Shown: one piece after another, positions 1 through 9,900 of the stretch
Numbering within the stretch: the first letter of the stretch is position 1
Layout: each line of letters begins with the position of its first letter
Origin: an uncultured Lactobacillus sp.
GTDB taxonomy: Bacteria > Bacillota > Bacilli > Lactobacillales > Lactobacillaceae
Reading direction: 5' to 3'
DNA: 64,000 nt
Assembly: GCA_946487795.1 (NCBI GenBank)
Contig: CAMLUN010000001.1
Coordinates: forward strand, 1-64,000
Notes under the pieces: model-generated
Database searches by the model: none
Seen by the model: the letters and a program-made list of their open reading frames with translations, nothing else
What the model was told of the DNA's origin: nothing
Translations under genes and position numbers: made by a program

Positions 1-2
1 TA

Positions 3-62
3 AGTAAATTGGTCTACAAAAAAGATTTCCACGACCAGATGAATTATTCATCCAATCTATGA
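3..62 (+). CDS. possible 3' end of an upstream gene (partial)
   Basis: The window opens inside an open frame of 19 codons that closes with TGA just before the copper promoter and ends in ...MNYSSNL. It could be the C-terminus of the gene upstream. In many lactobacilli that would be a copY-type repressor, but the cysteine pairs expected at a CopY C-terminus are not visible, so the identity is open. A stretch this short could also be open by chance. Confidence 0.25.
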   Translation, partial: SKLVYKKDFHDQMNYSSNL

Positions 63-91
63 AAATCTTACACTAACATATTTCTTTATTG

Positions 92-120
92 TTGACAACT
101 GTAAACTTTGATAGTATGCT
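92..120 (+). promoter_or_regulatory. promoter of the copper operon
   Basis: A consensus -35 TTGACA (92-97) and a -10 TATGCT (115-120) are 17 bp apart. They lie directly upstream of the cupredoxin/ATPase operon and are flanked by two copper-repressor boxes. Confidence 0.75.
94..103 (+). promoter_or_regulatory. cop box 1 (CopY-type operator)
   Basis: GACAACTGTA fits the CopY operator consensus KACANNYGTA. It overlaps the -35 hexamer, so a bound repressor would block RNA polymerase. Copper release of the repressor is known for the CopY family. Its use here is inferred. Confidence 0.7.
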
Positions 121-136
121 GTACCTATAATATAAT

Positions 137-146
137 TACAATTGTA
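137..146 (+). promoter_or_regulatory. cop box 2 (CopY-type operator)
   Basis: TACAATTGTA is a perfect palindromic match to the TACANNTGTA cop box. It lies just downstream of the expected transcription start and about 43 bp from box 1, the usual two-box layout of Firmicute cop operons. Confidence 0.75.
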
Positions 147-167
147 AACTAAAAGAAGGTGGAAATA

Positions 168-536
168 TTGAGAATTGCCGTTATAATTATTGCCCTACTT
201 TTGATTGCATTTATTGTTTGGTGGTTCTTCGGAAAGCATACAGAGTCGGCGAGAAAATCAACTATTGTTAATGATGAACAAACTGCAACGATTGTCGTTA
301 ATGGTGGTTATTCTCCATCAACCGTTATCTTGAAAAAGGGAATTCCGGCTCAAGTTAACTTTGATATGCATGACTCGACGGCTTGTTTATCACATGTAGT
401 ATTTGAACAGCTAGGAGTTAATAAGGACTTAACAAAGCAAAAGATTACGACGATTAATATTCCAACAGATAAAGCCCAGACTTTTAATTTTGCTTGTGGA
501 ATGGATATGTTTCATGGAAAGGTGATTGTTAAATAA
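168..536 (+). CDS. membrane-anchored cupredoxin-like copper protein
   Basis: The product is about 122 aa, with one N-terminal membrane segment (residues about 3-20) followed by a cupredoxin-like domain. Possible copper ligands are Cys73 in DSTACLSHVVF and the C-terminal CGMDMFHG motif (Cys110, Met, His). I chose the TTG at 168 because AAGGTGG sits 5 nt upstream; the in-frame GTG at 159 lies inside that ribosome binding site. The stop overlaps the next start (TAATG), so translation is probably coupled. The likely role is extracytoplasmic copper binding next to the exporter. This is inferred from the fold and the neighbour; the partner has not been shown. Confidence 0.7.
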   Translation: MRIAVIIIALLLIAFIVWWFFGKHTESARKSTIVNDEQTATIVVNGGYSPSTVILKKGIPAQVNFDMHDSTACLSHVVFEQLGVNKDLTKQKITTINIPTDKAQTFNFACGMDMFHGKVIVK

Positions 537-823
537 TGAGTATTTTTTCAAAAAATCAAACTAAAAAAGTTGTTGTTAATGCAGAAAACCATGGTTACAA
601 GCCAGAAACGGTTACTTTCAAGCAGGGCAAACCAGCTCAATTAAAGTTTATCCCGTCTGATAATATGGGATGTATGAACGAAGTCGTCTTTAAGGAACTT
701 GGGATTGATGAGAAGTTAGACGGTAAAAAAGAAGTTACTGTTGATATTCCAACTGACAAGCCAGGAACTTATAACTATGCTTGCGGAATGGATATGTTTC
801 ATGGAAAGGTTGTTGTAAAGTAA
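536..823 (+). CDS. cupredoxin-like protein without signal or anchor
   Basis: A 95 aa paralogue of the preceding protein, with Cys46 in [10 protein letters not shown] and the same C-terminal [13 protein letters not shown] motif. It has no membrane segment or signal peptide, so it is predicted to be cytosolic, which is unusual for a cupredoxin fold. A 26-nt block near the 3' end is identical to the upstream gene (about 498-523 and 785-810), pointing to duplication. Its start overlaps the previous stop, and its own stop overlaps the ATPase start. It may hand copper to the ATPase, which lacks an N-terminal metal-binding domain; that role is inference. Confidence 0.7.
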   Translation: MSIFSKNQTKKVVVNAENHGYKPETVTFKQGKPAQLKFIPSDNMGCMNEVVFKELGIDEKLDGKKEVTVDIPTDKPGTYNYACGMDMFHGKVVVK

Positions 824-2760
824 TGAAGCTCACAAACATTCAGCGATTTTGGATTTCATTTGTATTATCAATTCCAATGTTAATACAAATGCTTGCGATG
901 CCTTTTCACTGGATGATGCCTGCCTATAATTGGATAGCATTAATTACTACTACTATTATTATGGCAATTTCAGCATTTCCATATTGGAAAAGTGCGATCG
1001 CTGCATTTAAGAAACATAGTGCAAATATGAATACCCTAGTTGCCACAGGAACAGCTGTCGCTTATTTTTATAGTATTTTTGCAATGATAACTGATAGGGC
1101 AGTTTATTTTGAAAGTGCTGCTTTTGTTACTGTCTTTGTTTTACTGGGGGATGCGATGGAAGAGAAAATGCATAACAATGCTTCCAATGCTCTTGGTAAG
1201 TTGATGGGCCTTCAAGCAAAAGATGCTGAAGTCTTAAAAGATGGCAAATTTGTCAAAGTACTACTCGATCAAGTTCAAGTTGGCGACCTTATTCGGGTCA
1301 AGCCAGGTGAAAAAGTACCCGTAGACGGAACAATTCTGGAAGGGGTAACTTCTCTGGATGAGTCGATGGTTACTGGTGAAAGTATGCCGGTAATGAAAAA
1401 AGTTGGCGATACTGTTGTTGGTTCAACAATTAATAATAATGGGACGATTACTTTTAAAGCCACAAAGGTTGGAGCGGATACAATGCTTGCCCAAATTGTT
1501 GACCTAGTAAAAAAAGCGCAAACCAGTCATGCTCCTATCCAGAACTTAACAGATAAGATTTCAAATGTGTTTGTCCCAGCAGTAATGATTATTGCTATTT
1601 TGACATTTATGATTTGGTATTCCTTTGTTGGCGCAACATTTGTTCAAGCATTATTATTTGCTGTTTCAGTAATTGTCATTGCCTGTCCGTGCGCATTAGG
1701 TTTAGCAACTCCAACAGCATTAATGGTTGGTACTGCAAGAAGTGCTAAGATGGGTGTCCTTATTAAGAATGGTGAAGTTCTTCAAGAAGTAAGTAATATT
1801 GATACTGTTGTGTTTGATAAAACAGGGACAATTACGGTCGGCAAACCAGTTGTAACTGATATTGTTGGCGATGCTAAAAAAGTATTAACAATAGCTGCTA
1901 GTCTTGAGGAATCGTCTGAGCACCCGTTGGCATCTGCAATTCTTCAAAAGGCGAAAAATAAAGAGATCTCACCAGTAAAGGTAGATAAATTTGAAGCAAT
2001 TGAAGGTAAAGGTGTGCGTGCAGATTATAATGGGCAAGTAGCATTTGTTGGTAGCAATCGTCTTTTGGTTGATGTAAATATTTCCCGGGAAATGGCATCA
2101 CGTGCAGAAAAATTACAGAACGAAGCTAAAACAGTTGTTTATGTTGGTCTTGATGGGGAAATAATCGGCTTAGTTGCCATTCAAGATGTTCCGAAGTCGA
2201 GTTCAAAAGATGCAATTGCGGAGCTAAAAGCACGTGGATTAATGACTGTGATGTTAACTGGTGATAATAAACGGGTAGCTCAAGCAATAGCTGATGAAGT
2301 TGGTATCGATAGGGTAATTGCTGAAGTAATGCCGAATGACAAAGCTCAACAAATTAAGGAACTTCAGGACAAGGGTAAAAAAGTTGCTTTTGTTGGTGAT
2401 GGAATTAATGATGCCCCTGCTTTGTCGACAGCTGATGTTGGAATTGCAATGGGATCTGGAACTGATATCGCAATTGACTCTGGTGGAATCGTTCTCGTTC
2501 AAAACGATTTGCGAGGAGTTGTCCGGGCACTTGATACTTCTAAGAAGACCTTTAACCGGATTAAATTAAATCTCTTCTGGGCGCTCATTTACAATGTCAT
2601 TGGTATTCCAATCGCTGCAGGGCTATTTGCATTTGTGGGCTTTACGCTTAGTCCGGAGCTTGCCGGCCTAGCAATGGCCTTTAGTTCCGTTTCTGTTGTT
2701 AGTTCTTCTCTGCTGTTAAATAAAACTAAGATTGCGGGAGACCATGTTGTTCAGGCTTAA
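823..2760 (+). CDS. copA: copper-exporting P1B-type ATPase
   Basis: A 645 aa heavy-metal P-type ATPase. Visible motifs are the transmembrane CPC (Cys288-Pro-Cys290), the phosphorylation motif DKTGT (Asp332), the HP motif of P1B pumps (SEHPLA, His367), TGES near residue 185 and GDGIND near residue 525. The last helices carry the YN and MAFSS signatures of Cu(I) pumps (P1B-1). No N-terminal HMA domain or His-rich tail is present. I use ATG 823, which overlaps the previous TAA, rather than an in-frame upstream TTG that would run far into the cupredoxin gene. Related lactobacillus genes are sometimes named copB; the CPC motif and Cu(I) signature favour copA. Confidence 0.9.
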   Translation: MKLTNIQRFWISFVLSIPMLIQMLAMPFHWMMPAYNWIALITTTIIMAISAFPYWKSAIAAFKKHSANMNTLVATGTAVAYFYSIFAMITDRAVYFESAAFVTVFVLLGDAMEEKMHNNASNALGKLMGLQAKDAEVLKDGKFVKVLLDQVQVGDLIRVKPGEKVPVDGTILEGVTSLDESMVTGESMPVMKKVGDTVVGSTINNNGTITFKATKVGADTMLAQIVDLVKKAQTSHAPIQNLTDKISNVFVPAVMIIAILTFMIWYSFVGATFVQALLFAVSVIVIACPCALGLATPTALMVGTARSAKMGVLIKNGEVLQEVSNIDTVVFDKTGTITVGKPVVTDIVGDAKKVLTIAASLEESSEHPLASAILQKAKNKEISPVKVDKFEAIEGKGVRADYNGQVAFVGSNRLLVDVNISREMASRAEKLQNEAKTVVYVGLDGEIIGLVAIQDVPKSSSKDAIAELKARGLMTVMLTGDNKRVAQAIADEVGIDRVIAEVMPNDKAQQIKELQDKGKKVAFVGDGINDAPALSTADVGIAMGSGTDIAIDSGGIVLVQNDLRGVVRALDTSKKTFNRIKLNLFWALIYNVIGIPIAAGLFAFVGFTLSPELAGLAMAFSSVSVVSSSLLLNKTKIAGDHVVQA

Positions 2761-2773
2761 ACTAAGATTATAA

Positions 2774-2808
2774 GGAGTTAAGAAATATAATTCTTAGCTT
2801 CTTTTTGT
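2774..2808 (+). terminator. terminator of the copper operon
   Basis: Stem GTTAAGAA/TTCTTAGC (2777-2784 and 2791-2798) with a 6-nt loop is followed by a T-rich run. Confidence 0.65.
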
Positions 2809-2876
2809 TATATTCTGCACAAAGTAAAAGGATTTTGCGGTAAAATATTAATAAAAATGATGGAGGAGTATTTAAA

Positions 2877-3353
2877 ATGGCAACTGCATTTTTAGTTCAT
2901 ACTCGATTAAGCTGGGGAAAAACGTGCGATTATTTAATTGCTAATGATGTTGAGCCGGGGTTAATGCATCGTTATGAGACACGAGAAGATTGGCAAGGGG
3001 TTATTCTTGATGCATTGATCAATGTTCCTTTAGCGCCGTATTTGCCAAGTGGTCAGCCTATTCCGCCAATTGGAACGGCAAAAGTAATAGGGGTAGAAGC
3101 AGTTGATCCGTCACAGGTTAAAAAAAATGTGCAACGGACACGAAGTCAATTTATAATGGCAACCATCTGGAAAAAGCAATCGGCCTTAAAAAACTATAAT
3201 TTCTTACATCATGATTATGACAAATGGACGCAAAAGCAAATTTGGGCCGATATTGATTATTGGTGTAATTCTAAAAAACATCCCATTATCGATTTAATTA
3301 CAAAATGGCGTTGCACCCGTCAACACCAACGATTACGTGCTGAAGAGAAATGA
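2877..3353 (+). CDS. conserved hypothetical protein, 158 aa
   Basis: I do not recognise a family. The 158 aa product has no signal peptide or membrane segment. It is rich in Trp and His, with a basic C-terminus (KWRCTRQHQRLRAEEK). ATG 2877 follows GGAGGAG with good spacing. It stands alone between the copper operon and the tRNA-Gln gene. The clear ribosome binding site and full-length open frame support a real gene; nothing suggests its function. Confidence 0.7.
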   Translation: MATAFLVHTRLSWGKTCDYLIANDVEPGLMHRYETREDWQGVILDALINVPLAPYLPSGQPIPPIGTAKVIGVEAVDPSQVKKNVQRTRSQFIMATIWKKQSALKNYNFLHHDYDKWTQKQIWADIDYWCNSKKHPIIDLITKWRCTRQHQRLRAEEK

Positions 3354-3363
3354 TAAAAAAGAG

Positions 3364-3392
3364 TTGACTATTAAGCTACTTCCATGTATAGT
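3364..3392 (+). promoter_or_regulatory. promoter of tRNA-Gln
   Basis: TTGACT (3364-3369) and TATAGT (3387-3392) have a 17-bp spacer and lie 25 bp before the tRNA 5' end. Confidence 0.75.
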
Positions 3393-3417
3393 ATATATCG
3401 TTGTAAGTTTAATTTAT

Positions 3418-3490
3418 TGGGCATTCGCCAAACTGGTAAGGCAGTGGACTCTGAATCCATAATTTACTGGTTCGAGACCAGTATGCCCAA
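3418..3490 (+). tRNA. tRNA-Gln (anticodon CTG)
   Basis: A 73-nt cloverleaf: acceptor TGGGCAT/ATGCCCA, D-arm GCC/GGC, anticodon stem GTGGA/TCCAT with loop CTCTGAA (anticodon CTG), T-stem ACTGG/CCAGT and discriminator A. The 3' CCA is not encoded. U1-A72 is normal for tRNA-Gln. It reads CAG, the minor Gln codon in low-GC genomes, and is a single gene with its own promoter and terminator. Confidence 0.93.
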
Positions 3491-3495
3491 CTTCT

Positions 3496-3534
3496 AACAA
3501 AAGACCTGCTAGATTAGCTAGCAGGTCTTTTGTT
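3496..3534 (+). terminator. terminator after tRNA-Gln
   Basis: A 17-bp perfect stem (3496-3512 with 3518-3534) and a 5-nt loop, with a run of four T within the descending arm. The A-rich ascending arm may let it work in both directions. Confidence 0.85.
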
Positions 3535-3581
3535 GATAAGGAAGTTATTTGTTATAATTACAGTCAAGTGAGGGGACGAAT

Positions 3582-3911
3582 ATGGCTAGTAATTCTGATT
3601 CAATTTATTATGTTTTAACAAAACTAAAGCATCATCCAGAGTTAATTAAAAGCATTAGACCACGTTATACTAATACGGTTATGATTCTTTTTGATGATTC
3701 CTTAAAGATAGCGGATGCTTCATTTTATTTTCCCGTTGATCGTTTCATGGTCAATCGTTTGTCAAATGATTTTGTGGCAAAGAATGGTGACCTTCTTGAT
3801 AGCTATTTTTCGATGACCAATGGAACGAAGAAAAATTACCATGATGTTTGGGCGACCACCTGTCATATTCCAGAAGAGAAAGTATATTTATTAGAATTAT
3901 CATTTGAATAA
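3582..3911 (+). CDS. hypothetical protein, 109 aa
   Basis: I recognise no family. The 109 aa product has no signal or membrane segment and a mixed alpha/beta composition. ATG 3582 follows GTGAGGGG at about 7 nt. It sits between the tRNA-Gln terminator and the broken antiporter gene, with about 60 bp before the latter, so the two may have been co-transcribed. Confidence 0.65.
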   Translation: MASNSDSIYYVLTKLKHHPELIKSIRPRYTNTVMILFDDSLKIADASFYFPVDRFMVNRLSNDFVAKNGDLLDSYFSMTNGTKKNYHDVWATTCHIPEEKVYLLELSFE

Positions 3912-3972
3912 CGCAATGTAAGCTGCGACAAAAGGTGTCACAGCTTATTTGTTATAAAGGAAGAGTTTTGTA

Positions 3973-5523
3973 GTGCTTGTTTCAACGATTGTTTTAATGG
4001 TAGCGGCAGTTTTAAGTAGTATTATTTCCAGCTTTTTTCCGCACTTTTCAATTAATTATATTGGTATTTTCGTCGGCTTAATTATTGGCTTAGTTCCCTT
4101 TTTTAATAGTTGTGTTGCTCCTTTCCGCACAGAAGTATTCATGTATATAGTAGCTCCATTGATTTATTTTGAGAGGCAATCAACGAGAATAAATTTAATT
4201 GCAAAAAGGTTGCGACAAATCTTTGAAACGGCTGTTCTCTTAGTGATTGTAGGAACAATATTTGCAGGTTTTACTGTATCGCTTTTAGAAATTCCACTGG
4301 CACTAGCATTTCCGATGGGTGCCTTAAGTACTCCGACCGATGCTACTGCAACTGAATCAGTTTCAGAAGGTTTAATTGTTCCTGAAAGACAAGAAAATCT
4401 TTTAAAAATGGAGTCATTATTTAATGATGCTTCTGGGATTATCTTAGTAACTGCAATGGCACTGTGGGTGAAAAACGGTCAGTTCAACTATCAACAAACA
4501 TTTTTTGACTTTTTGCGTTCAGCTGGTGGCGGGATAATTATTGGTATTTTGGCAGCCCTTGTAATGATCAGTTTTCGTCAATTTTTAGGGCGAATTAACC
4601 ATGATGCTTATAATGCGCAAATATTTTGTTAGTACGCCATTCTTTATTTACTTTATAGCTGAAGAATTAGAAGTATCTGGGATTATTGCCGTAGTTTGCG
4701 CTGGTTTAATGCAGAATAGCGAAAGTGTCCGAAGTCGTTTTATAACACCCCGCCAATTTTATAATGGGCTAGTACTTTTAAAATTGATTCGGGAGCTCTT
4801 AAATAATACCGTCTTCGTTATTTTGGGAGTATTGGTTGTCAGAATCATTCGTGATGACTTAATTATTGGGAATACAAATTCACAATGGATTGTGATTGGA
4901 ATTTTACTCTATCTTACTAATCTCCTTGTTCGTTATTTCTATGGACTATTATCAAAGATGGGTAATAAAGGAAGTATAATTTTTGCTCTGGGGGAGTCCA
5001 TGGAGCAGTAACACTAGCCTTAGTATATATGATTATTGACAATGTTAGCTCAGCACAATTTGACATGATTGTGTTAGCAGAAATGCTTGTTATTATTTTG
5101 AGTATGGTGGTGCCTTCAATCGTATTTCGCTTTATTCTTGATCATGATATGTCAAGTAAGGAGACGGGAAAACAGATTCAGCGTTTACGGCAAGAAATAG
5201 TTAAAGAAGGCTTGAAGGCCGTGGAAAAGATATACCTTCCAGAAAACATTCGAGAAAGTGTCGTTTATGATTCACGGGATCAAAAGAGTGCTAATTCATT
5301 CGCAGACTTTTGGCACCAATGGGCTAAAGCAAGTCGCTATCCAGAGTTCAATGAGCAGGAAAAGGAACTGGAACAGCGAGCATTATTATGGGCATTCCGG
5401 GCTGAAAGACAATATCTTGATATGGTATCTCAAAAGGGAAATCGTCGCGACTATCTTTTTGAGCTTTACAATGAAATTCTATTAGCAGAATCGATTTTGC
5501 TTGACACTGAAAATGAATATTAA
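3973..5523 (+). pseudogene. NhaP/CPA1-type Na+/H+ antiporter, two frameshifts
   Basis: Three consecutive open segments (3973-4632, 4601-5011 and the part to 5523) together spell one CPA1 sodium/proton antiporter of about 516 codons. The first segment has the core motif PTDATATESV and ESLFNDASGI, and the last carries the soluble C-terminal tail. The frame shifts by +1 at a TTTT run near 4624-4627 and returns near 4992-4996, where a G run has five G instead of the six needed. Start is GTG 3973 after AAAGGAAGAG. As read, the protein stops after 219 aa and loses its later helices. Both lesions are in homopolymers, so a sequencing artefact is possible. Confidence 0.8.
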
Positions 5524-5540
5524 ATTAATTTGATTTTAAG

Positions 5541-5569
5541 TTGACGAAAAATTGAAATTAACGTATACT
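5541..5569 (+). promoter_or_regulatory. promoter of tRNA-Glu
   Basis: TTGACG (5541-5546) and TATACT (5564-5569) have a 17-bp spacer and end 16 bp before the tRNA. Confidence 0.75.
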
Positions 5570-5585
5570 TTTATTTGTACGTTAT

Positions 5586-5658
5586 TGCCCGCTGGTCAAA
5601 TTGGTTAAGACGTCGCCCTCTCAAGGCGGAGTTACGGGTTCGATCCCCGTGCGGGTGA
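5586..5658 (+). tRNA. tRNA-Glu (anticodon CTC)
   Basis: A 73-nt cloverleaf: acceptor TGCCCGC/GCGGGTG, D-arm GTC/GAC, anticodon stem TCGCC/GGCGG with loop CTCTCAA (anticodon CTC), T-stem ACGGG/CCCGT and discriminator A. CCA is not encoded. The acceptor end has two successive wobble pairs, U1-G72 and G2-U71, where tRNA-Glu normally has G1-C72, and the anticodon stem starts with another U-G. It would read GAG. The fold is complete but weaker than usual. Confidence 0.88.
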
Positions 5659-5668
5659 ATATGATTGA

Positions 5669-5699
5669 GTCTGTTACTCATTTGGTAACAGACTTTTTT
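5669..5699 (+). terminator. terminator after tRNA-Glu
   Basis: Stem GTCTGTTAC/GTAACAGAC (5669-5677 and 5685-5693) is followed by six T. Confidence 0.88.
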
Positions 5700-5803
5700 G
5701 TTTATATTACAAATTTAGTAAAAGCGTTAAGAAAAGGTTTAATTGATGCTATGATGGATTTGTGTAAATAGAAAAAGAATAGGATGGATTTGGTGAGTTA
5801 ATT

Positions 5804-6649
5804 ATGCGAGTAATGAATTTAATGATAGTATTAGCAGTTATTGCGATTATTATTTTAGCTACTCAATATTTTTCTCAGTTACGGAAGAACCGCAACGGTA
5901 ATAATTTCGTGAGTGGGGGCCGTGTCTTTTTTAACTGGACGCTGGTCGCTGTCTTAGTAATTTGTGTTGGGGGAATAATTTTTGGTAGTATTCATTCACA
6001 TCGCCAAGAAGCAAAGCCAGCTCAAACTGATAAGACCGAGAATGTTGAATATGCTGCTTCCGACAGTGATGATTTGGGTAAGGTTTCGATTCAGTTTGAT
6101 CGGAAAGTTACTTTAAATGATAATGGAGAAGCAAAAGTTAAGTTTAAGGTTTCTCCACAAACTACTTTGACAATCCGGGGACATAAGAGCAAAGAGATAG
6201 TTAAGACATTTAAAGCAAGTAAGGGTGAATCATTGGTTAACCATACTTATACATTTGATGTAGCTGGCACCTATGATATTATTGCTGAACGTGGTGATCA
6301 AAAGGTAACCAAGCAGTTAAAGGTTAAGAAAAATGATAATGCCCAAGAAAGTTCATCAAGTAGTAGTTCAGTAAGTTCTAGCTCTTCTTCAGTTGCTTCC
6401 TCAGTAAGTAGCACAGTTTCCTCGTCTTCAAGCTCGACTGCTTCTACTGCGCAAAGTAATAGTGAAAGTTCAAGCAGCACGACAGCAGCTTCATCGAATA
6501 ACGGAGGAACTTCAAGAAGCTACAATACTTCTCGTCCACGATATAGTGGCAATGGCGGTGGAAATAGGACCTCTGGTAGCAGTACACCGACTGCTCCTGC
6601 CTATAGTCAAGAAAACAATGGCTATGTTAGCGATGGTCCGCAATATTAA
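5804..6649 (+). CDS. membrane-anchored protein with Ser-rich extracellular tail
   Basis: A 281 aa product with two hydrophobic segments (about 5-20 and 42-62), then a roughly 100-residue beta-rich region resembling a bacterial Ig-like or cell-surface domain (about 85-175, ending TYDIIAERGDQKVTKQLKV). A long Ser/Thr-rich, low-complexity tail with Gly/Asn/Tyr follows. The tail is probably outside the cell and may be glycosylated. There is no LPXTG motif. ATG 5804 is used; ATG 5813 is also possible. The function is unknown. The terminator downstream and the separate promoter of the next gene suggest a single-gene unit. Confidence 0.7.
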   Translation: MRVMNLMIVLAVIAIIILATQYFSQLRKNRNGNNFVSGGRVFFNWTLVAVLVICVGGIIFGSIHSHRQEAKPAQTDKTENVEYAASDSDDLGKVSIQFDRKVTLNDNGEAKVKFKVSPQTTLTIRGHKSKEIVKTFKASKGESLVNHTYTFDVAGTYDIIAERGDQKVTKQLKVKKNDNAQESSSSSSSVSSSSSSVASSVSSTVSSSSSSTASTAQSNSESSSSTTAASSNNGGTSRSYNTSRPRYSGNGGGNRTSGSSTPTAPAYSQENNGYVSDGPQY

Positions 6650-6702
6650 TTTCTATTCATAATCAAATATCTAATGATAAAAGAATAAACTGTTTTCAAA
6701 GG

Positions 6703-6749
6703 AACAAAAGATGATTTTTTTATATGAAAAATTATTCTTTTGTTTTTTT
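6703..6749 (+). terminator. terminator downstream of the Ser-rich protein
   Basis: AACAAAAGA pairs with TTCTTTTGTT around an AT-rich inner stem and is followed by seven T. Confidence 0.7.
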
Positions 6750-6837
6750 ATTATCACTAATAACGTAAAATCGTTGATATATCAAGAATAAAAAGCAAAA
6801 AATACTGAGAGGTATATTCCTAAACAATTTATCAGTA

Positions 6838-6865
6838 TTGAAATAAGAATGAAGTATATTATACT
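6838..6865 (+). promoter_or_regulatory. promoter of the MucBP protein gene
   Basis: TTGAAA (6838-6843) and TATACT (6860-6865) have a 16-bp spacer. The rest of the 6650-6919 gap holds only the preceding terminator and AT-rich sequence. Confidence 0.55.
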
Positions 6866-6919
6866 CGATATTAAATAATAGTTATCGAATTATAAAAGTC
6901 TTTAAGGGGGAGAAAAAAG

Positions 6920-9900
6920 ATGCTTGATACAGATGAGATCAAAAAAAATGAGGTACTTGGTGTTGAGCTTGCCCCGGTTGAAACTGTTGGCGGACAAGTG
7001 AAATTAGGGGAGAAATCTGCTTCAAGCGTTGCTTCACTCAATAGAACGCCATTATTGGAAAAAATGCTTAAAGCGGTGCCAAATTTTGCGGCTCAACAAC
7101 AAAAATTGAACGGCCAAGAACCGGTAATAAAAAATAATCCAGCATTAGGTGAATATCAACTAATTGATGATTTAGGTGGCTTAATGCATGGGACTTACTT
7201 ACAGGCAACTAATAGTGAAAGTCAGGATAAAGATCGTTCGCTTGTTAGTCGTAATTCAATGAGTGAAACGGCATCATTAGTTAATTATCGCGCAGCTGCT
7301 GATTTTAGTGGATATGGTCATTTGAAAAATAATACAGAAACTACCAAATCAGTTGAAGTTGTCTATACGCTGCCTACATTTGAAGGGAAACAAGGAACGG
7401 CACAAATTGTACTTGATGGGGCGCGGATTAATGAATTTGACGGTCTTGAATATAAGGATGAAAAGGGAAATGTAATTTCTGGATTTGATATTACCTATAG
7501 TTACCAAGGACACGAAGGAGAGTATTCAACGATTGATACTCTTAAGCAGCGTGATGATTTTAGCTGGGAAAAAGTAACAGCGGTTATGGTATTTGGTTCT
7601 TTATTGCCAAATAGTTCTTACCGTGTTGAATTTCCTTTTAAGATTACAAATCTAGAGAATATTAATACTCAAGAGCAATTTAATTTAAATGAATATGCCT
7701 TTTATGATTTAACAGTTAATAATCATACAACGTCACAATTAAACTTCCGCTTAAGCACGCCTGTTTTTGCCCATGATGCCTATCAAAATATCCCATTCAT
7801 GGCACTCAGCCGAACTGAAGATGGTGATGAGGTATTTCCAGAAGGTGTTCAAGCAATGATGCCGACTTTGGGTGAAGTACCATATGCGATCAGTAACTTT
7901 AACGATGAAGTTTCATTTGAGACTGATGGAGATAATGTAATGTGGCAAGGCGGTCAATACTTCTTTAAGCTGGCCGCTATTCAAGGTGCGATTCAAGAAA
8001 AGGGATTTTCAGTCAATGTTGATAAGACAGGGAGAAAGTTAATGGAGGCCTCTGCCTTTATGGTTCAACCTACTTATCTTGATTTTGAAAGTTTTGACTT
8101 CATTCCTTATGTTGTCATTCACCAACTTCTTATTACTAAATCATTTACGCTTAAGGCAGAGGCAAAAGATGATTGGAATTCATTTGGTGGGATTGAAAAA
8201 GTTTGTGGTCTCTCCGCAACTAATGAGGAACTTCCGGTTAGTCCTGAGCAAACATTTATTGTGGATGATTCTGAACTAGTCGATGCAACCCCTGGTGATT
8301 ATAATGTCATTATTGGTTATTTCCTTAACGGGAGTGAGGGCAATGATATGTTAATCACTTCACCGGCAAAGGTAAGGATGGTTGAAAATAAACAGACAAT
8401 TAATGTTTACTATGTTGACTTGGTTAATATCTCTGATAAAACCAAAGATGATTTACAACCAAGTGACGGAAAGATTCTCGAAAATCAAACCCAAACTTTT
8501 ACCGGCCAAGGTGATGAAGATTATCATAATGAACTCTGGGGTGAAGAAAACGGCTTTGAGATTTATGAATATGACCAAGGTGCTAAATTAGGGACCTATG
8601 TCGGTGGACAACCAGCTAAAGATTATTATGTTTATCTTATTCATAAAATTGAAAAAATTGATGAAGATCATCAAGTAACACGAACAATTACTTTTAATAT
8701 GCCAGATGGATCCAAGCAGATCATTAAGCAAACTGGAAAAATTCAGCGTTTTGGAATTACTGATAAAACGACTAATGAAAAAACATGGAGTGATTGGAGT
8801 AAAGCTACTCTCCCCGCAGTTACCGCACCCCATGTTCCTGGATATACGGGTAAAAACGTTGATGCTGAACCAATTTCATTAACGTCAAAAGATAGCAATA
8901 TTAATGTTATCTACCATCCAAAGCAAGTTAGTGTCAAGATTAAATATGTTGATGAAGCTGGGGATGTAATTGATGAGCAAATAGTTTCTGGACTTGCTGG
9001 CGACTTGATCAGTCATAAGCCAACAGTTGAAACTGACCGTCTTGCTGATGAAGGTTACGTGATTGTTAATAATGAATTGCCACAAAATGCTCGCTTAATA
9101 GCCGAAGACAGTGATCAAGAAAAAGAATATAAGGTTATTATTAGTAAACAAGATTTACAGACACAACAAATTACCGTCTTTTATGTTGATGTCCCTGATA
9201 ATCGATTGCCAATTGTCAAGCCTTCTTCTGGGCGGATTATTGATAATCGGACCCAAATATTAAATGTTACAGAAGGACAAACATATAGTAATGAACTATG
9301 GAATTTTGAAGATGACGGGTATGAATTGTTTAAGGCTGACAAAGGGGCATTAAAGGGTAAGTACTTTGCTGGTAGTCTGGAACAACAATATTATGTTTAC
9401 CTCACTCACCAAACTACTCCCCTAAAGAAGGAACATCACGTAACGCGAACGATTCAGATTAGAATGCCTGATAAAACACAACAAGTTGTAACTCAGGAAG
9501 CAATTGCTACTCGTTTTGGCGTTCATGATGAAGTGCTTGATAGTGACATTTGGCAAGAGTGGAGCAAAGGAGTGATCCCTGAATATATTCCAGCACCAAT
9601 CGCGGGGTATGATGCATCTGCTATTCCAGCTGAACAGGTTGATGAAAATGCGAGCGATCGAAATGAAAAGATCAGTTACACTCCACAACCAGCTAAAATT
9701 TTGGTTAAATTTATTGACCAAACTGGTGCAGAATTAACATCCGAGGAACTTACTGGGGTAACCGGTGAAGAATTTAACTACGATCCAACTCCGCAAATTA
9801 AGTCATTTGAAGATGAGGGATATGTGCTTGATGAAAATAGTTTCCCTGCTGATCATCATTTTACGGCCGGAGAACAGACCTATACTATTACCTTAAAGAA

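Noticed and set aside
5804..6649. Long antisense open frame over the Ser-rich region (6298-6480, minus strand)
   Set aside because: It is the Glu/Leu-rich complement of the Ser codons and has no ribosome binding site. It is a composition artefact.
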